Shown piece by piece: positions 47,680-56,843 of a stretch of DNA of 64,000 nucleotides (its first letter is position 1; each line of letters starts with the position of its first letter). The notes beneath the pieces are model-generated. The model saw only the letters and a program-made list of their open reading frames with translations, was not told the origin of the DNA and made no database searches. This DNA is from Kistimonas asteriae (GTDB taxonomy: Bacteria > Pseudomonadota > Gammaproteobacteria > Pseudomonadales > Endozoicomonadaceae): NCBI RefSeq assembly GCF_018263925.1, contig NZ_JAEVHF010000003.1, forward strand, positions 62,001 to 126,000, written 5' to 3'. The position numbers and the translations under genes are program-made.

Positions 47680-47871
47680 ACCACCCGCACAACCCTGAAA
47701 ACAACGGCAAACTCCATGCCCGAACACCACCGGTTACTGATACATTTCGGCAAACCCGCCATGAACGGTAAAAATCACGGAATTATTAATGAAAGACCCA
47801 ATTCATCATAGTATCTTATGGACAAAGAAAATGCCCTCGCCATTCACCACAAACCAATAAGCTGTTTGCTA

Positions 47872-49308
47872 ATGCGAAAAATCGCCCATTTTCTCTCCAC
47901 CATCAGCCTGCTGCTGGTGTTGACCAACACCGCGCAGGGCACCTCAGAACTGCCAACCCTTGGCGATGCAACGTCCGGCGTTGTTTCAGCCCAGCAAGAG
48001 CATGAGTTGGGCCAGGTTTTCCTGAAGATGATCAACAGCCAGGTCAAAACCCTGAATGATCCGGAACTGACCAGCTATACCGAAGCACTGATCTATCGCC
48101 TGGCAGAAACCAGTGAACTGAAGGACAGGCGCATTTCTCTGGTCATCATAGACAGCCCGCAGCTAAATGCATTCGCCGCACCCGGTGGCATTATCGGCAT
48201 TAATGCCGGCCTGTTCCTGTATGCAGAAAGCGAACAGGAATTTGTCTCCGTTGTGGCACACGAACTCGCCCACCTGAGCCAACGACACTACGCCCGCCAG
48301 GTCGAGGCTGCACAGCGTCAGCGCATACCCTCCATGGCCGCCCTGCTCGGCAGCATTATTCTGGCCGCAGCCGGAGGAGGCGATCTTGGCGCCGCAGCAT
48401 TGAGCTCGACTATTGCCGGCATGCAAAGCGAACAACTGCGATTCAGCCGATACAATGAACAGGAAGCTGACCGGGTGGGTATCCGCAACATGGCCCGCGC
48501 CGGTTTTGATCCCCGGGCCATGCCCAGGCTGTTTGAACGCATGAGCCGCATGGAAGGCAGCGGCCCACAGATGGAATTCCTGCGCACCCACCCGGTCTCC
48601 CGAAACCGTGTTGCCGACTCCCTCGGCCGTGCGGAGCAATACCCGGTTCGTAATTACCAGGACAATCCGTCCTACCATCTGATGCGTATGCGGGTGATTG
48701 TCGAATCATCCAGTTCGCCGGAGAATACGGCGCGACGCCTTGCCGCCGACCTTGAAACCGGCCATACCAGTTACCCCAATGCGACGCGCTATGGCCTGGC
48801 ACTGGCACAACTGGAAAGTGGCGATACAGCAAAAGCGGCCAACACACTCAAACCCCTGCTAGCCAGCACACCGGACAATGTGTATTACCGTATTCTGGAC
48901 AATCGCATTCGTTTTACCCAAGGAGAGCACAAGGAAGCCCTTGCCAACATCAAGGATATGCTGCGTTTCACCCCCGACAACCTGCCTCTCACGATGGCCT
49001 ATGCAGATATGCTGTTTCAGGATAAACAGTACGCAGCAGCCACCCGCACACTCAAAACGTTTTCCCGCACACGTCCGGACGATCCGGAAATCTGGTACCA
49101 GCTGGCTGAGGCTGCAGGCAAAGCCGGTGATATTGAAGAAGTCCACAAGGCAAGGGCAGAGTTCTTTTTCCTGACAGGCAACTTTGATGACGCCATCAAA
49201 CACCTGGAGTATGCCGCCGACTTACCCAGCACACCGTTCAGCACCAAAACTGCCCTGAAAGAGCGCGTCATCGAGATTCAGGAATATAAAAAGCGGATGA
49301 AACTGTAA
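47872..49308 (+). CDS. bepA: Periplasmic metalloprotease/chaperone BepA
   Basis: M48 zinc metalloprotease with C-terminal TPR repeats that assists LptD assembly or degrades misfolded outer-membrane proteins with BAM. From the ATG at 47872 it has 478 residues with a signal peptide ending TAQG. The zinc motif is VVAHELAHLSQRHY (residues 130-134 for HELAH), and the third ligand glutamate lies in NEQEADRVGI. TPR helices fill roughly residues 290-478. An earlier ATG at 47818 would put 18 unrelated residues before the signal peptide. bamA and bamC in this window belong to the same pathway. Confidence 0.95.
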   Translation: MRKIAHFLSTISLLLVLTNTAQGTSELPTLGDATSGVVSAQQEHELGQVFLKMINSQVKTLNDPELTSYTEALIYRLAETSELKDRRISLVIIDSPQLNAFAAPGGIIGINAGLFLYAESEQEFVSVVAHELAHLSQRHYARQVEAAQRQRIPSMAALLGSIILAAAGGGDLGAAALSSTIAGMQSEQLRFSRYNEQEADRVGIRNMARAGFDPRAMPRLFERMSRMEGSGPQMEFLRTHPVSRNRVADSLGRAEQYPVRNYQDNPSYHLMRMRVIVESSSSPENTARRLAADLETGHTSYPNATRYGLALAQLESGDTAKAANTLKPLLASTPDNVYYRILDNRIRFTQGEHKEALANIKDMLRFTPDNLPLTMAYADMLFQDKQYAAATRTLKTFSRTRPDDPEIWYQLAEAAGKAGDIEEVHKARAEFFFLTGNFDDAIKHLEYAADLPSTPFSTKTALKERVIEIQEYKKRMKL

Positions 49309-49325
49309 ATACAAATGCACTAAAC

Positions 49326-49357
49326 AAAAAAACCGGCCTGAGTCGCCGGTTTTTTTT
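49326..49357. terminator. Bidirectional terminator between bepA and nadA
   Basis: A-rich arm plus ACCGGC and its complement form a long stem around a 7-base loop, with A7 on one side and T8 on the other. It serves the two convergent genes. Confidence 0.9.
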
Positions 49358-49376
49358 ATTCAACTCCGTGAAAGCA

Positions 49377-50411
49377 TCACGATGCCGTAAATGCCAACAT
49401 TCGATCCAGTGGCAGCAACGCTTTTTCCCTGATGAGCGGATCCACATGAATCTCACTGTCGCCATGCTCCAGTGCACCAGCAATCAACTCAAGACTATTC
49501 ATTGCCATCCATGGGCAATGTGCACAACTGCGACAAGTAGCGCCATTACCGGCAGTAGGTGCCTCTATAAATTCTTTCCCATCACCGGCCAATTGCTTCA
49601 TCTTGTAAAAAATACCGCGATCAGTCGCAACAATGAAAACAGGGTTGTTCATAGCTTGTGCCGCCTTGATCAGCTGCGTGGTAGAACCCACCGCATCCGC
49701 CAACGCCACGACAGATTCCGGTGATTCCGGATGCACCAGCACCGCAGCATCAGGATAGACCTGCTTGAGATCAAGAATCCCCTTCGCCTTGAACTCCTCA
49801 TGCACAATGCAGGCACCATCCCAAAGCAACATATCAGCACCGGTCGCCTTTTCGACATAACGGCCGAGGTAACGATCCGGCGCCCAGATCAGTTTTTCTC
49901 CCTCACCCGCAAGGTGCTCAACAATATCAATGGCACAGCTGGAGGTGACCACCCAGTCAGCCCTGGCCTTTACCGCCGCTGAAGTGTTGGCGTAAACAAC
50001 CACCTTTCGATCAGGGTGCTGATCACAAAAACGGGTAAATTCATCCGCCGGACACCCCAGATCCAGTGAGCAGGTCGCTTCCAGCGTCGGCATCAACACG
50101 CGCTTCTCAGGATTCAGGATTTTGGCCGTTTCCCCCATAAACCGAACACCAGCCACAACCAGCGTTGACGCCGGATGTCGAGTGCCAAAGCGGGCCATTT
50201 CCAGGGAATCTGCAATGCAGCCACCCGTCTCTTCGGCCAGCTCCTGCACTAGATCATCGGTATAATAGTGCGCAACCAATACGGCGTTCTTCTGTTTGAG
50301 CAAGGCCTTGATTCGCGCCTTCAACGCCCCCTCATCAACCACGCCCTGACCAGAAGCAGGCGCTTCCGACAGGTATTGGCTGACAAATAATCTGTCTCTT
50401 GTTTGTGTCAT
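49377..50411 (-). CDS. nadA: Quinolinate synthase NadA
   Basis: Condenses iminoaspartate with dihydroxyacetone phosphate to quinolinate, early in NAD synthesis, using a 4Fe-4S cluster. The 344 residues contain [21 protein letters not shown] near the N-terminus and the conserved cysteines in [20 protein letters not shown] and [14 protein letters not shown]. It is convergent with bepA and is followed upstream by the two tRNA-Lys genes, the arrangement found in Pseudomonas. Confidence 0.97.
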   Translation of the reverse strand: MTQTRDRLFVSQYLSEAPASGQGVVDEGALKARIKALLKQKNAVLVAHYYTDDLVQELAEETGGCIADSLEMARFGTRHPASTLVVAGVRFMGETAKILNPEKRVLMPTLEATCSLDLGCPADEFTRFCDQHPDRKVVVYANTSAAVKARADWVVTSSCAIDIVEHLAGEGEKLIWAPDRYLGRYVEKATGADMLLWDGACIVHEEFKAKGILDLKQVYPDAAVLVHPESPESVVALADAVGSTTQLIKAAQAMNNPVFIVATDRGIFYKMKQLAGDGKEFIEAPTAGNGATCRSCAHCPWMAMNSLELIAGALEHGDSEIHVDPLIREKALLPLDRMLAFTAS

Positions 50412-50577
50412 CCGCTTATATGGCCTGTGGCACTTTCATATCTGTCATCGCTGCCCTGACAAACAGCCATTTACCTGTATACCAAGGCATACGGCCGCTG
50501 AAAAACAGGCAGCATTGGGGGACGCATGTTAGCACAGGGAGAGCAGGGATTTCATGCTGGCGAAGCGCCGAAGGAAA

Positions 50578-50653
50578 TGGTGGGTCGTGTAGGATTCGAA
50601 CCTACGACCAATTGGTTAAAAGCCAACTGCTCTACCAACTGAGCTAACGACCC
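50578..50653 (-). tRNA. tRNA-Lys (UUU)
   Basis: A 76-base tRNA with 3' CCA encoded. Read on the minus strand it begins GGGTCGTTAGCTCAGTTGG, has anticodon TTT in an ACTCTTAACC-like loop context (GGCTTTTAACC), a T arm GGTTCGAATCC and an acceptor stem GGGTCGT/ACGACCC. It is identical to the copy 40 bases upstream. Confidence 0.97.
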
Positions 50654-50693
50654 GGCATAGAGGTGAGTAACAGACATTACTCTGACAAGAAGG

Positions 50694-50769
50694 TGGTGGG
50701 TCGTGTAGGATTCGAACCTACGACCAATTGGTTAAAAGCCAACTGCTCTACCAACTGAGCTAACGACCC
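50694..50769 (-). tRNA. tRNA-Lys (UUU), first copy
   Basis: Identical in all 76 bases to the copy at 50578-50653, with encoded CCA and anticodon TTT. It is the promoter-proximal copy of a two-tRNA transcript. Confidence 0.97.
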
Positions 50770-50782
50770 GGAACAGAACGCA

Positions 50783-50810
50783 ATCTTACGGATTACATCG
50801 ACGACTACAA
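50783..50810 (-). promoter_or_regulatory. Probable promoter of the tRNA-Lys pair
   Basis: On the minus strand TTGTAG and TAAGAT are spaced by 16 bases, with the -10 box 13 bases from the mature tRNA 5' end, giving a short leader. It lies between the cpoB terminator and the tRNA. Confidence 0.45.
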
Positions 50811-50841
50811 GTGTTAATTTCCACCATATGTCGATTTTTTG

Positions 50842-50879
50842 GTAAAAACGCACCAACATACTGCTGGATGCGTTTTTAC
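50842..50879 (-). terminator. Terminator after cpoB
   Basis: Perfect 11-base arms (GTAAAAACGCA / TGCGTTTTTAC) with a 16-base loop, 5 bases after the cpoB stop; the minus-strand read continues into CCAAAAAATC. It separates the tol-pal operon from the tRNA genes. Confidence 0.7.
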
Positions 50880-50883
50880 TGGC

Positions 50884-51681
50884 TTACATAGGCTTGCTTT
50901 GCAGACTGCGCAGATAGACATCGGCCAACTTGGCCGCCGAACTCTGTGAATACTTGCTGATCACAGACTTGAGATACTTCTCGGACTGCGCCTTGTCGCC
51001 CAACTGGTCAAATACACGCCCCAGTTTGTACATAGCATCCGGCGACTTACCACTTTTAGGGTAATCCTTCAGCACCGTTTCGAATGCACCTTTGGACTGC
51101 TCAAGCTTACCTTGTGCGAGGTATACCTCTCCGAGCCAGTACTGGGCATTATCAGCATAAGTACCCGCAGGGAATCGACGAATATAATCGTTAAGCGCAA
51201 CGATCGCCTCATCGAATTTGCGTGTACGAATCAGCTGGAAAGCTTCCTGGTAGACCGTCTGTTCCGACACAGAATCTGTCCCACCAGGTATGGCAGCTTC
51301 GGATGTGTTACCCGTCTCCGTCGGACGTGATGTCACTTGCGTGTCTGGCGCCGGACCGGATTTCGACAGCATCCCAATGCGACGATCCAGATCCAGATAG
51401 CGATCCCGGTTTTCCTGACTGAGGCGCTGAAGGGCATTCGCCTGCTCTTCAACTAGACCACGCAGCTGCAACACTTCCTGCTGGAGTGAACTGATCTGCT
51501 CAAGCAGCGCACCGGCCTGCCCCACAGGCGCAGTGGCACCAAGCACATGACTTTGTGTATTTGCCACAGGCAGTGTCAACGAAGACGGGTTCGAATCAAC
51601 AACCGGCACGGGTGCAGCCAGCGCGGGCAGGCTGCACAGGCCAGTCATGATCACTGCTAGACGCAACTTGACCAATGACAT
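50884..51681 (-). CDS. cpoB: Cell division coordinator CpoB (YbgF)
   Basis: Periplasmic protein that links PBP1B-mediated peptidoglycan synthesis to Tol-driven outer-membrane constriction. The 265 residues have a signal peptide (to about residue 22), a coiled-coil trimerisation region (about 60-95, ISSLQQEVLQLRGLVEEQAN) and three TPR repeats (about 130-265, e.g. GTYADNAQYWLGEVYLAQG). It ends the tol-pal operon, 8 bases after pal. Confidence 0.95.
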   Translation of the reverse strand: MSLVKLRLAVIMTGLCSLPALAAPVPVVDSNPSSLTLPVANTQSHVLGATAPVGQAGALLEQISSLQQEVLQLRGLVEEQANALQRLSQENRDRYLDLDRRIGMLSKSGPAPDTQVTSRPTETGNTSEAAIPGGTDSVSEQTVYQEAFQLIRTRKFDEAIVALNDYIRRFPAGTYADNAQYWLGEVYLAQGKLEQSKGAFETVLKDYPKSGKSPDAMYKLGRVFDQLGDKAQSEKYLKSVISKYSQSSAAKLADVYLRSLQSKPM

Positions 51682-51689
51682 GGCAACAA

Positions 51690-52259
51690 TCAGAGTGAGC
51701 CGTTGGCTGAATCGATTTCAGCACGACGGTTTTTATTCCAGGCCGCATCAGTATGTGCAGGATCCAGCGGCTTTTCAAAACCGTAGCTGATGACCTCAAC
51801 ACGGTCAGATGTAATACCCTTCAGCATCAGGTAGTTCTTGACCGCATTGGCACGACGCTCACCCAGTGCCAGGTTATAGGTACGGGTACCACGCTCATCG
51901 GTATGGCCGCGGATGATCAGATTAACATTTTTGCCCGCTTCGGAGGTCAGGTAAGCGGCCTGCACATCCAGCGCCAGGTAGTCTTCCGGGCTCAGACGGT
52001 CACTGTCAAAATCGAAGTTATACACATCACGGGTGAGCATTTCGGTGATCTGCTCAGGGGTAGCCTGCACCTTGCCACTGTCGATCACAGCCTGAACCGC
52101 AGGATCAACGATAGGGGTGGTGACCACCTCAGTGACAGACTGATCGGTCTCACCCGCCATTTCCTGACCGGAAGAACTGCCACCCGAAGAAGCACAGCCA
52201 ACGAGATAGGTTGCCATCAGAGCCGCAACAAGACCTTTGCCGATTTTGGCTAATTCCAT
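51690..52259 (-). CDS. pal: Peptidoglycan-associated lipoprotein Pal
   Basis: Outer-membrane lipoprotein that binds peptidoglycan and TolB. From the ATG at 52259 (AGGAG six bases upstream) it has 189 residues with a lipobox ending at Cys22. The OmpA-like domain shows DFDSDRLSPED, GHTDERGTRTYNLALGERRA with the peptidoglycan-binding Asp and Arg, and the Pal C-terminus. A 193-base gap containing a strong hairpin separates it from tolB. Confidence 0.96.
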   Translation of the reverse strand: MELAKIGKGLVAALMATYLVGCASSGGSSSGQEMAGETDQSVTEVVTTPIVDPAVQAVIDSGKVQATPEQITEMLTRDVYNFDFDSDRLSPEDYLALDVQAAYLTSEAGKNVNLIIRGHTDERGTRTYNLALGERRANAVKNYLMLKGITSDRVEVISYGFEKPLDPAHTDAAWNKNRRAEIDSANGSL

Positions 52260-52343
52260 CCTGAACTCCTGATCGTATTTCAATATGCAATGAATAAAAA
52301 AGTTGAACTAAGGTAACAGAGTTAGCCTGCACAGACCAGTCAG

Positions 52344-52373
52344 CGTAGCAATCCGTAAACACGTATTGCTACG
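52344..52373 (-). repeat. Hairpin in the tolB-pal gap
   Basis: A perfect 9-bp stem (CGTAGCAAT / ATTGCTACG) with a 12-base loop in the untranslated gap within the operon. There is no U-tract. It could set the tolB:pal ratio by RNA processing or partial termination. Confidence 0.55.
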
Positions 52374-52452
52374 TAACTTCAGGCCAGTGCACGAAACCTT
52401 TTCAAACCACTGACGAACACCCCACTCAACGCGTCCGAAAATGGGTATCACA

Positions 52453-53784
52453 CTAGCGCATGTAGGGAGACCAGGCTGGCTCCCTGACATCCCCTTCCTT
52501 GGAGGGCAGACGGTAGCTCACCTGTCCATCCGCAGAAATAATGCCCAACACACCCTGCTGCCCATCCTGTGCAGAATAAATCAGCATCTTGCCGTTCGGT
52601 GCGACAGCAGGCGAATCCTCAAACGGCATGGAAGTCAGCGTACGCGTCCTGCCACTTTCGAGATCCAGTACCGCAATATTGTAATCCGATTGCCCTTTAC
52701 CCTTATGCACCATAGCGATGGATTGACCGTCCGGGAACACCTTGGCCCGGGCATTAAACCGCCCTTCAAAGGTCAATCTGCGCGCATCCCCACCGGTTGC
52801 AGGGATCTGGTAAATCTGGGCAGAGCCACCGCGATTCGACGTAAACACCAGGCTTTTACCATCCGGCATCCAGGCAGGCTCGTTATCGATGGCAAAGTGA
52901 CGTGTCACCTGGGTCAGTTTTTTCGTTGCCACATCCAGTGTATAGATATCCGGATTGCCCGACCGGGACAACACTAACGCCAGCCTGGTGCCATCCGGCG
53001 ACCAGACCGGTGCACTGTTCAGGCCTTTGAAGCTGGTCATCTTCTGCCTCTCACCGGTAGCGAGCTCCTGGATATATATGGCAGGACGCCCGGTTTCAAA
53101 GGAAACATAAGCAATTTTTTTGCCATCCGGCGACCAGCTGGGCGCCAGAATCGGCTCACCGGAACGCAACACCGTCACCGCACGACGCCCATCCATATCG
53201 GCATAGACCAGCTGATAATCGGTTCGTTCCGCCGAAAAACGGTTGGCAATCACATAAAGGATCTTGGTGGAGAACACCCCACGAATACCGGCAATCTTCT
53301 CATAGACGGCATCGCTGATATTGTGCGCCACCGAACGCAGTTGCGTTTTCGAACCTTCCACTTCCCCTTTCAAGACCGGCATCTGACGCACAATATCAAA
53401 AAGCTGATAATTCACCCGATACCGGTCATCCGGAAGCGCCGATACCTGCCCGATCACCAGGTAGGTCACACCGAGCATATTCCAGTCGCGAAAATAGACT
53501 TCGTCTGCCGTCGCGGGAAAACTCAGGAAATTATTACGATCCACCGGCATGAACTGACCACTGAGCTTCAGGTCATTGGTAATAATGCCGGAAATATCTT
53601 CAGGCAGGATACCCTTGCCATTCCAGGCAAACGGCACGACAGCAACGGGAACCGCCTGATCATTTCCCTGGGTGATTTCAATGGTGAGGTCAGCCTGCGC
53701 CTGCTGCAGGCACAAGACCAGCATGAGCACTACCTGAATCACACCAGAACGCAACCTGTCCATCACAACTTGAGCCATTCTCAT
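52453..53784 (-). CDS. tolB: Tol-Pal system protein TolB
   Basis: Periplasmic protein linking TolA and Pal. 443 residues with a signal peptide (cleavage probably after QQAQA) and a C-terminal six-bladed propeller. The blades show the repeated S.DG..I motif ([39 protein letters not shown]). The ATG overlaps the tolA stop (ATGA), so translation is coupled. Confidence 0.97.
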   Translation of the reverse strand: MRMAQVVMDRLRSGVIQVVLMLVLCLQQAQADLTIEITQGNDQAVPVAVVPFAWNGKGILPEDISGIITNDLKLSGQFMPVDRNNFLSFPATADEVYFRDWNMLGVTYLVIGQVSALPDDRYRVNYQLFDIVRQMPVLKGEVEGSKTQLRSVAHNISDAVYEKIAGIRGVFSTKILYVIANRFSAERTDYQLVYADMDGRRAVTVLRSGEPILAPSWSPDGKKIAYVSFETGRPAIYIQELATGERQKMTSFKGLNSAPVWSPDGTRLALVLSRSGNPDIYTLDVATKKLTQVTRHFAIDNEPAWMPDGKSLVFTSNRGGSAQIYQIPATGGDARRLTFEGRFNARAKVFPDGQSIAMVHKGKGQSDYNIAVLDLESGRTRTLTSMPFEDSPAVAPNGKMLIYSAQDGQQGVLGIISADGQVSYRLPSKEGDVREPAWSPYMR

Positions 53785-54578
53785 TCCAGCAAATCCTGCG
53801 GATCGAAATAGAAATTAAACGCCCGGAAGTGACTTTCAAACAGCCGGCTTTCCAGCTGACCTAACTCCCGGAACGGCGCCGCTTTCTGGACAGCCCGAAT
53901 GGCTGAATCATCGAAAGCCGGGTTACCGCTACCCTTTAATGTCTCAATACTGACAATTTCTCCGGTCGGCGTCAGCCTGACCCGAAGCTTGACCGTCATC
54001 CCTTGGCGCGCACTGGGGGGACGACTCCAGTTCTGTCGCACCAGCTGCTCAATCAGCGCCACATAGCCATTGACGACATTAGCATCGGTTTTCAGCTGTT
54101 CGGCGATCCGCTGCTGCTCTGCCTGATCCCGTTCCAGCGCCGCCAGCATTTCCTGCTCCTGCAGACGCTGGGCCTCTTCCGCTTTCCGGGCCGCCTCAGC
54201 CTCGCGCTGCTTCTCAGCCTCACGCTCGCGACGCTGCTGTTCCGCCAATGCCTTTTTCCGGTCCACGTCACTCTTGACCGGCTTCACTGGCACTTTTTTC
54301 TCGGGCTTCTTGACCGGTGTTTTCTTTTCCGGCTTTTTGACCGGCTTCTGCTTGGGCTTCTTCACCGGTTTTGGCTTCGGGGCAACGGGCTCAGGCGTTG
54401 GCACATAAACCTTCGCCATAATGTGCGCCGGTACTGGCCTGACCCGCTCCTCTGTCTTGCCCGGCCAGACGATCACCATCGCCACAACCGCTAAACCATG
54501 AAGCAACAGTGATGTCAGAACAGGAATTGTATAACCATCACTGACGCCACGACTACGAAGTTTCGATAACACATTCAC
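53781..54578 (-). CDS. tolA: Tol-Pal system protein TolA
   Basis: Inner-membrane protein spanning the periplasm that transmits proton-motive force to Pal. 265 residues. A single membrane helix is at about 19-39. A Lys/Pro-rich region with repeats of the KKPEKK type is at about 70-102. A charged coiled-coil (about 108-165) and the C-terminal TolA domain (about 170-265) follow. This is shorter than E. coli TolA (421 residues), mainly in the helical domain II, and matches the Pseudomonas-like length range only loosely. The start is 4 bases after the tolR stop. Confidence 0.95.
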   Translation of the reverse strand: MNVLSKLRSRGVSDGYTIPVLTSLLLHGLAVVAMVIVWPGKTEERVRPVPAHIMAKVYVPTPEPVAPKPKPVKKPKQKPVKKPEKKTPVKKPEKKVPVKPVKSDVDRKKALAEQQRREREAEKQREAEAARKAEEAQRLQEQEMLAALERDQAEQQRIAEQLKTDANVVNGYVALIEQLVRQNWSRPPSARQGMTVKLRVRLTPTGEIVSIETLKGSGNPAFDDSAIRAVQKAAPFRELGQLESRLFESHFRAFNFYFDPQDLLE

Positions 54579-54582
54579 GGCG

Positions 54583-55011
54583 TCAATTCAGCTCCCGGGG
54601 ATCAGTCATCAACCCCACATCACTGACACCGGCGTCCTGCAAGCCAGCCATGGCCGCCACTACCTTGCCGTAACTGACACGCTCATCACCTTCAATCAGG
54701 ACCAGCGTATCGGGCCGCGCCCGTTTGATCTTGGCTACCCGCTCACTGATCACCTTGAGTGGTAATGCTTTCTTACCGGTAGACTCCAGATTCAGATAGT
54801 AACTGCCATCCGCCTTGACGGAAACAATCAGCGGTTCCTTGCCCTTGGGCACTTCCATCGGTGCACTATCTGTTTTCGGCAGCTGCACCTTAATACCCTG
54901 CGACATCATGGGCGCCGCCACCATAAAAGCCACCAGCATCACCATCATGATGTCAATGAACGGCACCATGTTGATCTCGGACATGGGCTTGCGCCGGACA
55001 CGGGTCCTCAT
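54583..55011 (-). CDS. tolR: Tol-Pal system protein TolR
   Basis: Inner-membrane subunit of the TolQR proton channel. 142 residues with one N-terminal membrane helix (INMVPFIDIMMVMLVAFMVAAP) holding the conserved aspartate in the FID motif that carries protons. The periplasmic domain resembles ExbD. The start overlaps tolQ by 4 bases (ATGA). Confidence 0.97.
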   Translation of the reverse strand: MRTRVRRKPMSEINMVPFIDIMMVMLVAFMVAAPMMSQGIKVQLPKTDSAPMEVPKGKEPLIVSVKADGSYYLNLESTGKKALPLKVISERVAKIKRARPDTLVLIEGDERVSYGKVVAAMAGLQDAGVSDVGLMTDPRELN

Positions 55012-55700
55012 GACGCCGCATCCTGCTGGTGCGCATGCACCTTACGGTGCAGAATACTGGAAAACTCGTCGGCAAAGGTTTCATAGCCAGCCAGCAGGTG
55101 ATCGACCTTGGCCGAAAAACGGTTGTAAGCCACCACGGCCGGAATGGCCGCCACCAGACCCACCGCCGTCGTCACCAACGCTTCCGCAATACCGGGGGCC
55201 ACTGCCGCCAGCGTCGTCTGGTGCACATTCGCCAGACCACGAAATGAATTCATAACCCCAACGACCGTTCCGAACAAACCCACATAGGGACCGGTAGAGC
55301 CTACAGTGGCAAGAAATGGCAAATTCGTCTCAAGGCGTTCCTGCTCTTTCGACAATGCCACCCGCATGGAGCGCTGCACCCCTTCCATTACCGCATCAGG
55401 GTCACTGGTCTGACCGCGCAGGCGAGTGAATTCGCGAAAGCCACTGCGGAAGATGCGTTCCGCACCATTATCCGGATCCGGATTATCATGAACTTCCCGA
55501 TATAACTGACTCAAATCCATACCGGACCAGAAACGATCCTCAAACTGGCGTACCGCCTGGCGCGTATTACGCAACAAAATGGCGCGCTGAATAATAAACA
55601 CCCAGCTTAAAATGGAAGCCCCAATCAGGATCACCATTACCAGCTGTACTACCCAGCTGGCATTCCATATCAGGGACCACATCGAAATACTTTCTGTCAC
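55008..55700 (-). CDS. tolQ: Tol-Pal system protein TolQ
   Basis: Inner-membrane subunit of the TolQR motor with three membrane segments. About 230 residues. Motifs: SMWSLIWNASWVVQLVMV at the N-terminus, LPFLATVGSTGPYVGLFGTVVGVMNSF, and APGIAEALVTTAVGLVAAIPAVVAYN. I choose the GTG at 55700 because GAGG lies seven bases before it; a TTG at 55706 and an ATG at 55682 are also possible. It overlaps or abuts the ybgC stop at 55703. Confidence 0.95.
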   Translation of the reverse strand: MTESISMWSLIWNASWVVQLVMVILIGASILSWVFIIQRAILLRNTRQAVRQFEDRFWSGMDLSQLYREVHDNPDPDNGAERIFRSGFREFTRLRGQTSDPDAVMEGVQRSMRVALSKEQERLETNLPFLATVGSTGPYVGLFGTVVGVMNSFRGLANVHQTTLAAVAPGIAEALVTTAVGLVAAIPAVVAYNRFSAKVDHLLAGYETFADEFSSILHRKVHAHQQDAAS

Positions 55701-55702
55701 AA

Positions 55703-56128
55703 TCAATCCTCAGGGACAACACGGCCATCCAGATACTGCCTGCAGGCATCCGGCAGCGCCATTGGCTTCATACTTTCGGAATCAACGCAGGCGATGGTAA
55801 AACGCCCCGAACACAACTCGACACCTTCCAAACGCACCGACTGCTGGAACACCAGACTGGCTCTCCCCGCCTTAATGACATTAGCCGTCACCTCAACAAG
55901 ATCATCCAGCCTTGCGGAGCGCCGGTAGTTGATCTGGGCATCCCGCACAACAAACATGAACCCATGTTCAAGCAACGCCCGTTGACCAAACCCCAGACTG
56001 CGAAGCCGTTCCGTGCGGGCCCGCTCCATAAACTTCAGGTAATTGACATAATAAACAATGCCGCCAGCATCCGTATCTTCATAAAAGATACGAACAGGCA
56101 GGGAAAAATCGGGTTCATTACCGGACAT
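55703..56128 (-). CDS. ybgC: Acyl-CoA thioesterase YbgC
   Basis: Hotdog-fold thioesterase at the head of the tol-pal operon; in E. coli YbgC acts on acyl-CoA and interacts with phospholipid synthesis enzymes. 141 residues from the ATG at 56128. The active-site motif YEDTDAGGIVYYVNYLKFMERAR is at residues 15-37. A TTG four codons upstream is an alternative start. It is directly followed by tolQ. Confidence 0.94.
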   Translation of the reverse strand: MSGNEPDFSLPVRIFYEDTDAGGIVYYVNYLKFMERARTERLRSLGFGQRALLEHGFMFVVRDAQINYRRSARLDDLVEVTANVIKAGRASLVFQQSVRLEGVELCSGRFTIACVDSESMKPMALPDACRQYLDGRVVPED

Positions 56129-56229
56129 CGCGCTTACCAAAACAACCTGTCTGCAAGCGATGTTTATATCACGACATTCTGATCCCTGCTATCACGGTGT
56201 GACAAGCGGTACGGTGATACATCACGAAA

Positions 56230-56263
56230 AAAAGAAAACGACTCCAGAGAGCCGTTTTCTTTT
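56230..56263 (-). terminator. Terminator of the SlyB-like gene
   Basis: A 14-bp stem (AAAAGAAAACG and complement, one mismatched position) with a 6-base loop, 13 bases after the stop, flanked by T-runs on the minus strand. Confidence 0.8.
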
Positions 56264-56276
56264 TTATCGTTACCCG

Positions 56277-56756
56277 TTATTGATACTGACTAGTGTCTTT
56301 GACTACACGAGAGGTGCTTCCCTGGCCATAAATAGTGACCTTATCACCCACCCGGAACACCATGGCGGGATCAACCTGCTGAACCACTGCCACATAGTTA
56401 CCATTAGCCAGCTGGATGGTCAGATTCACTCCCGCCTGCTTGGTCAGCTCATCTTCGGCCTTTCCGCCCAGGTAACCACCAAGCAGAGCACCACCAATAC
56501 TCGCTATCGCACTACCCTTGCCTCCACCAATATCAGACGCAGCAATACCACCCACTGCACCACCGGCAATGGCGCCAATCCCGGTATCAGTCCCTTCGAG
56601 CTGCACATTCTCAATACCGACGATCGTACCGAACTGAACCGTCTGCATCTGCCGGGCTTCACCACGGGAATATGTGGTAGAGGTCAAGTCGCTGGCACAG
56701 CCGACGAGCAACAGCACCATAATTCCAGCCATAACCAACTTAACTTTGTCGTACAT
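56277..56756 (-). CDS. SlyB-like outer-membrane lipoprotein
   Basis: A 159-residue lipoprotein with a lipobox LLLVGC (Cys20). The central region is glycine-rich with hydrophobic spacing (GAIAGGAVGGIAASDIGGGKG, GGALLGGYLGGKAEDELTKQAG), the glycine-zipper/2TM pattern of SlyB and Pcp. A C-terminal beta region (NLTIQLANGNYVAVVQQ) follows. Members stabilise the outer membrane under stress. AGGTGG lies five bases before the ATG. It stands alone between ybgC and ruvB with its own terminator. Confidence 0.9.
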   Translation of the reverse strand: MYDKVKLVMAGIMVLLLVGCASDLTSTTYSRGEARQMQTVQFGTIVGIENVQLEGTDTGIGAIAGGAVGGIAASDIGGGKGSAIASIGGALLGGYLGGKAEDELTKQAGVNLTIQLANGNYVAVVQQVDPAMVFRVGDKVTIYGQGSTSRVVKDTSQYQ

Positions 56757-56843
56757 TTGAACCACCTGTAACCTTAACCAGGTTCTATTACTTTCAGAGT
56801 GTCGACTATTGTGCCGCCTTAAACCTGAACAGGAACTTAACCA

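Noticed and set aside
50578-50769. Integration site of a mobile element at the tRNA-Lys genes
   Set aside because: No integrase, direct repeat of a tRNA 3' end beyond the duplicated gene, or foreign cargo is visible.
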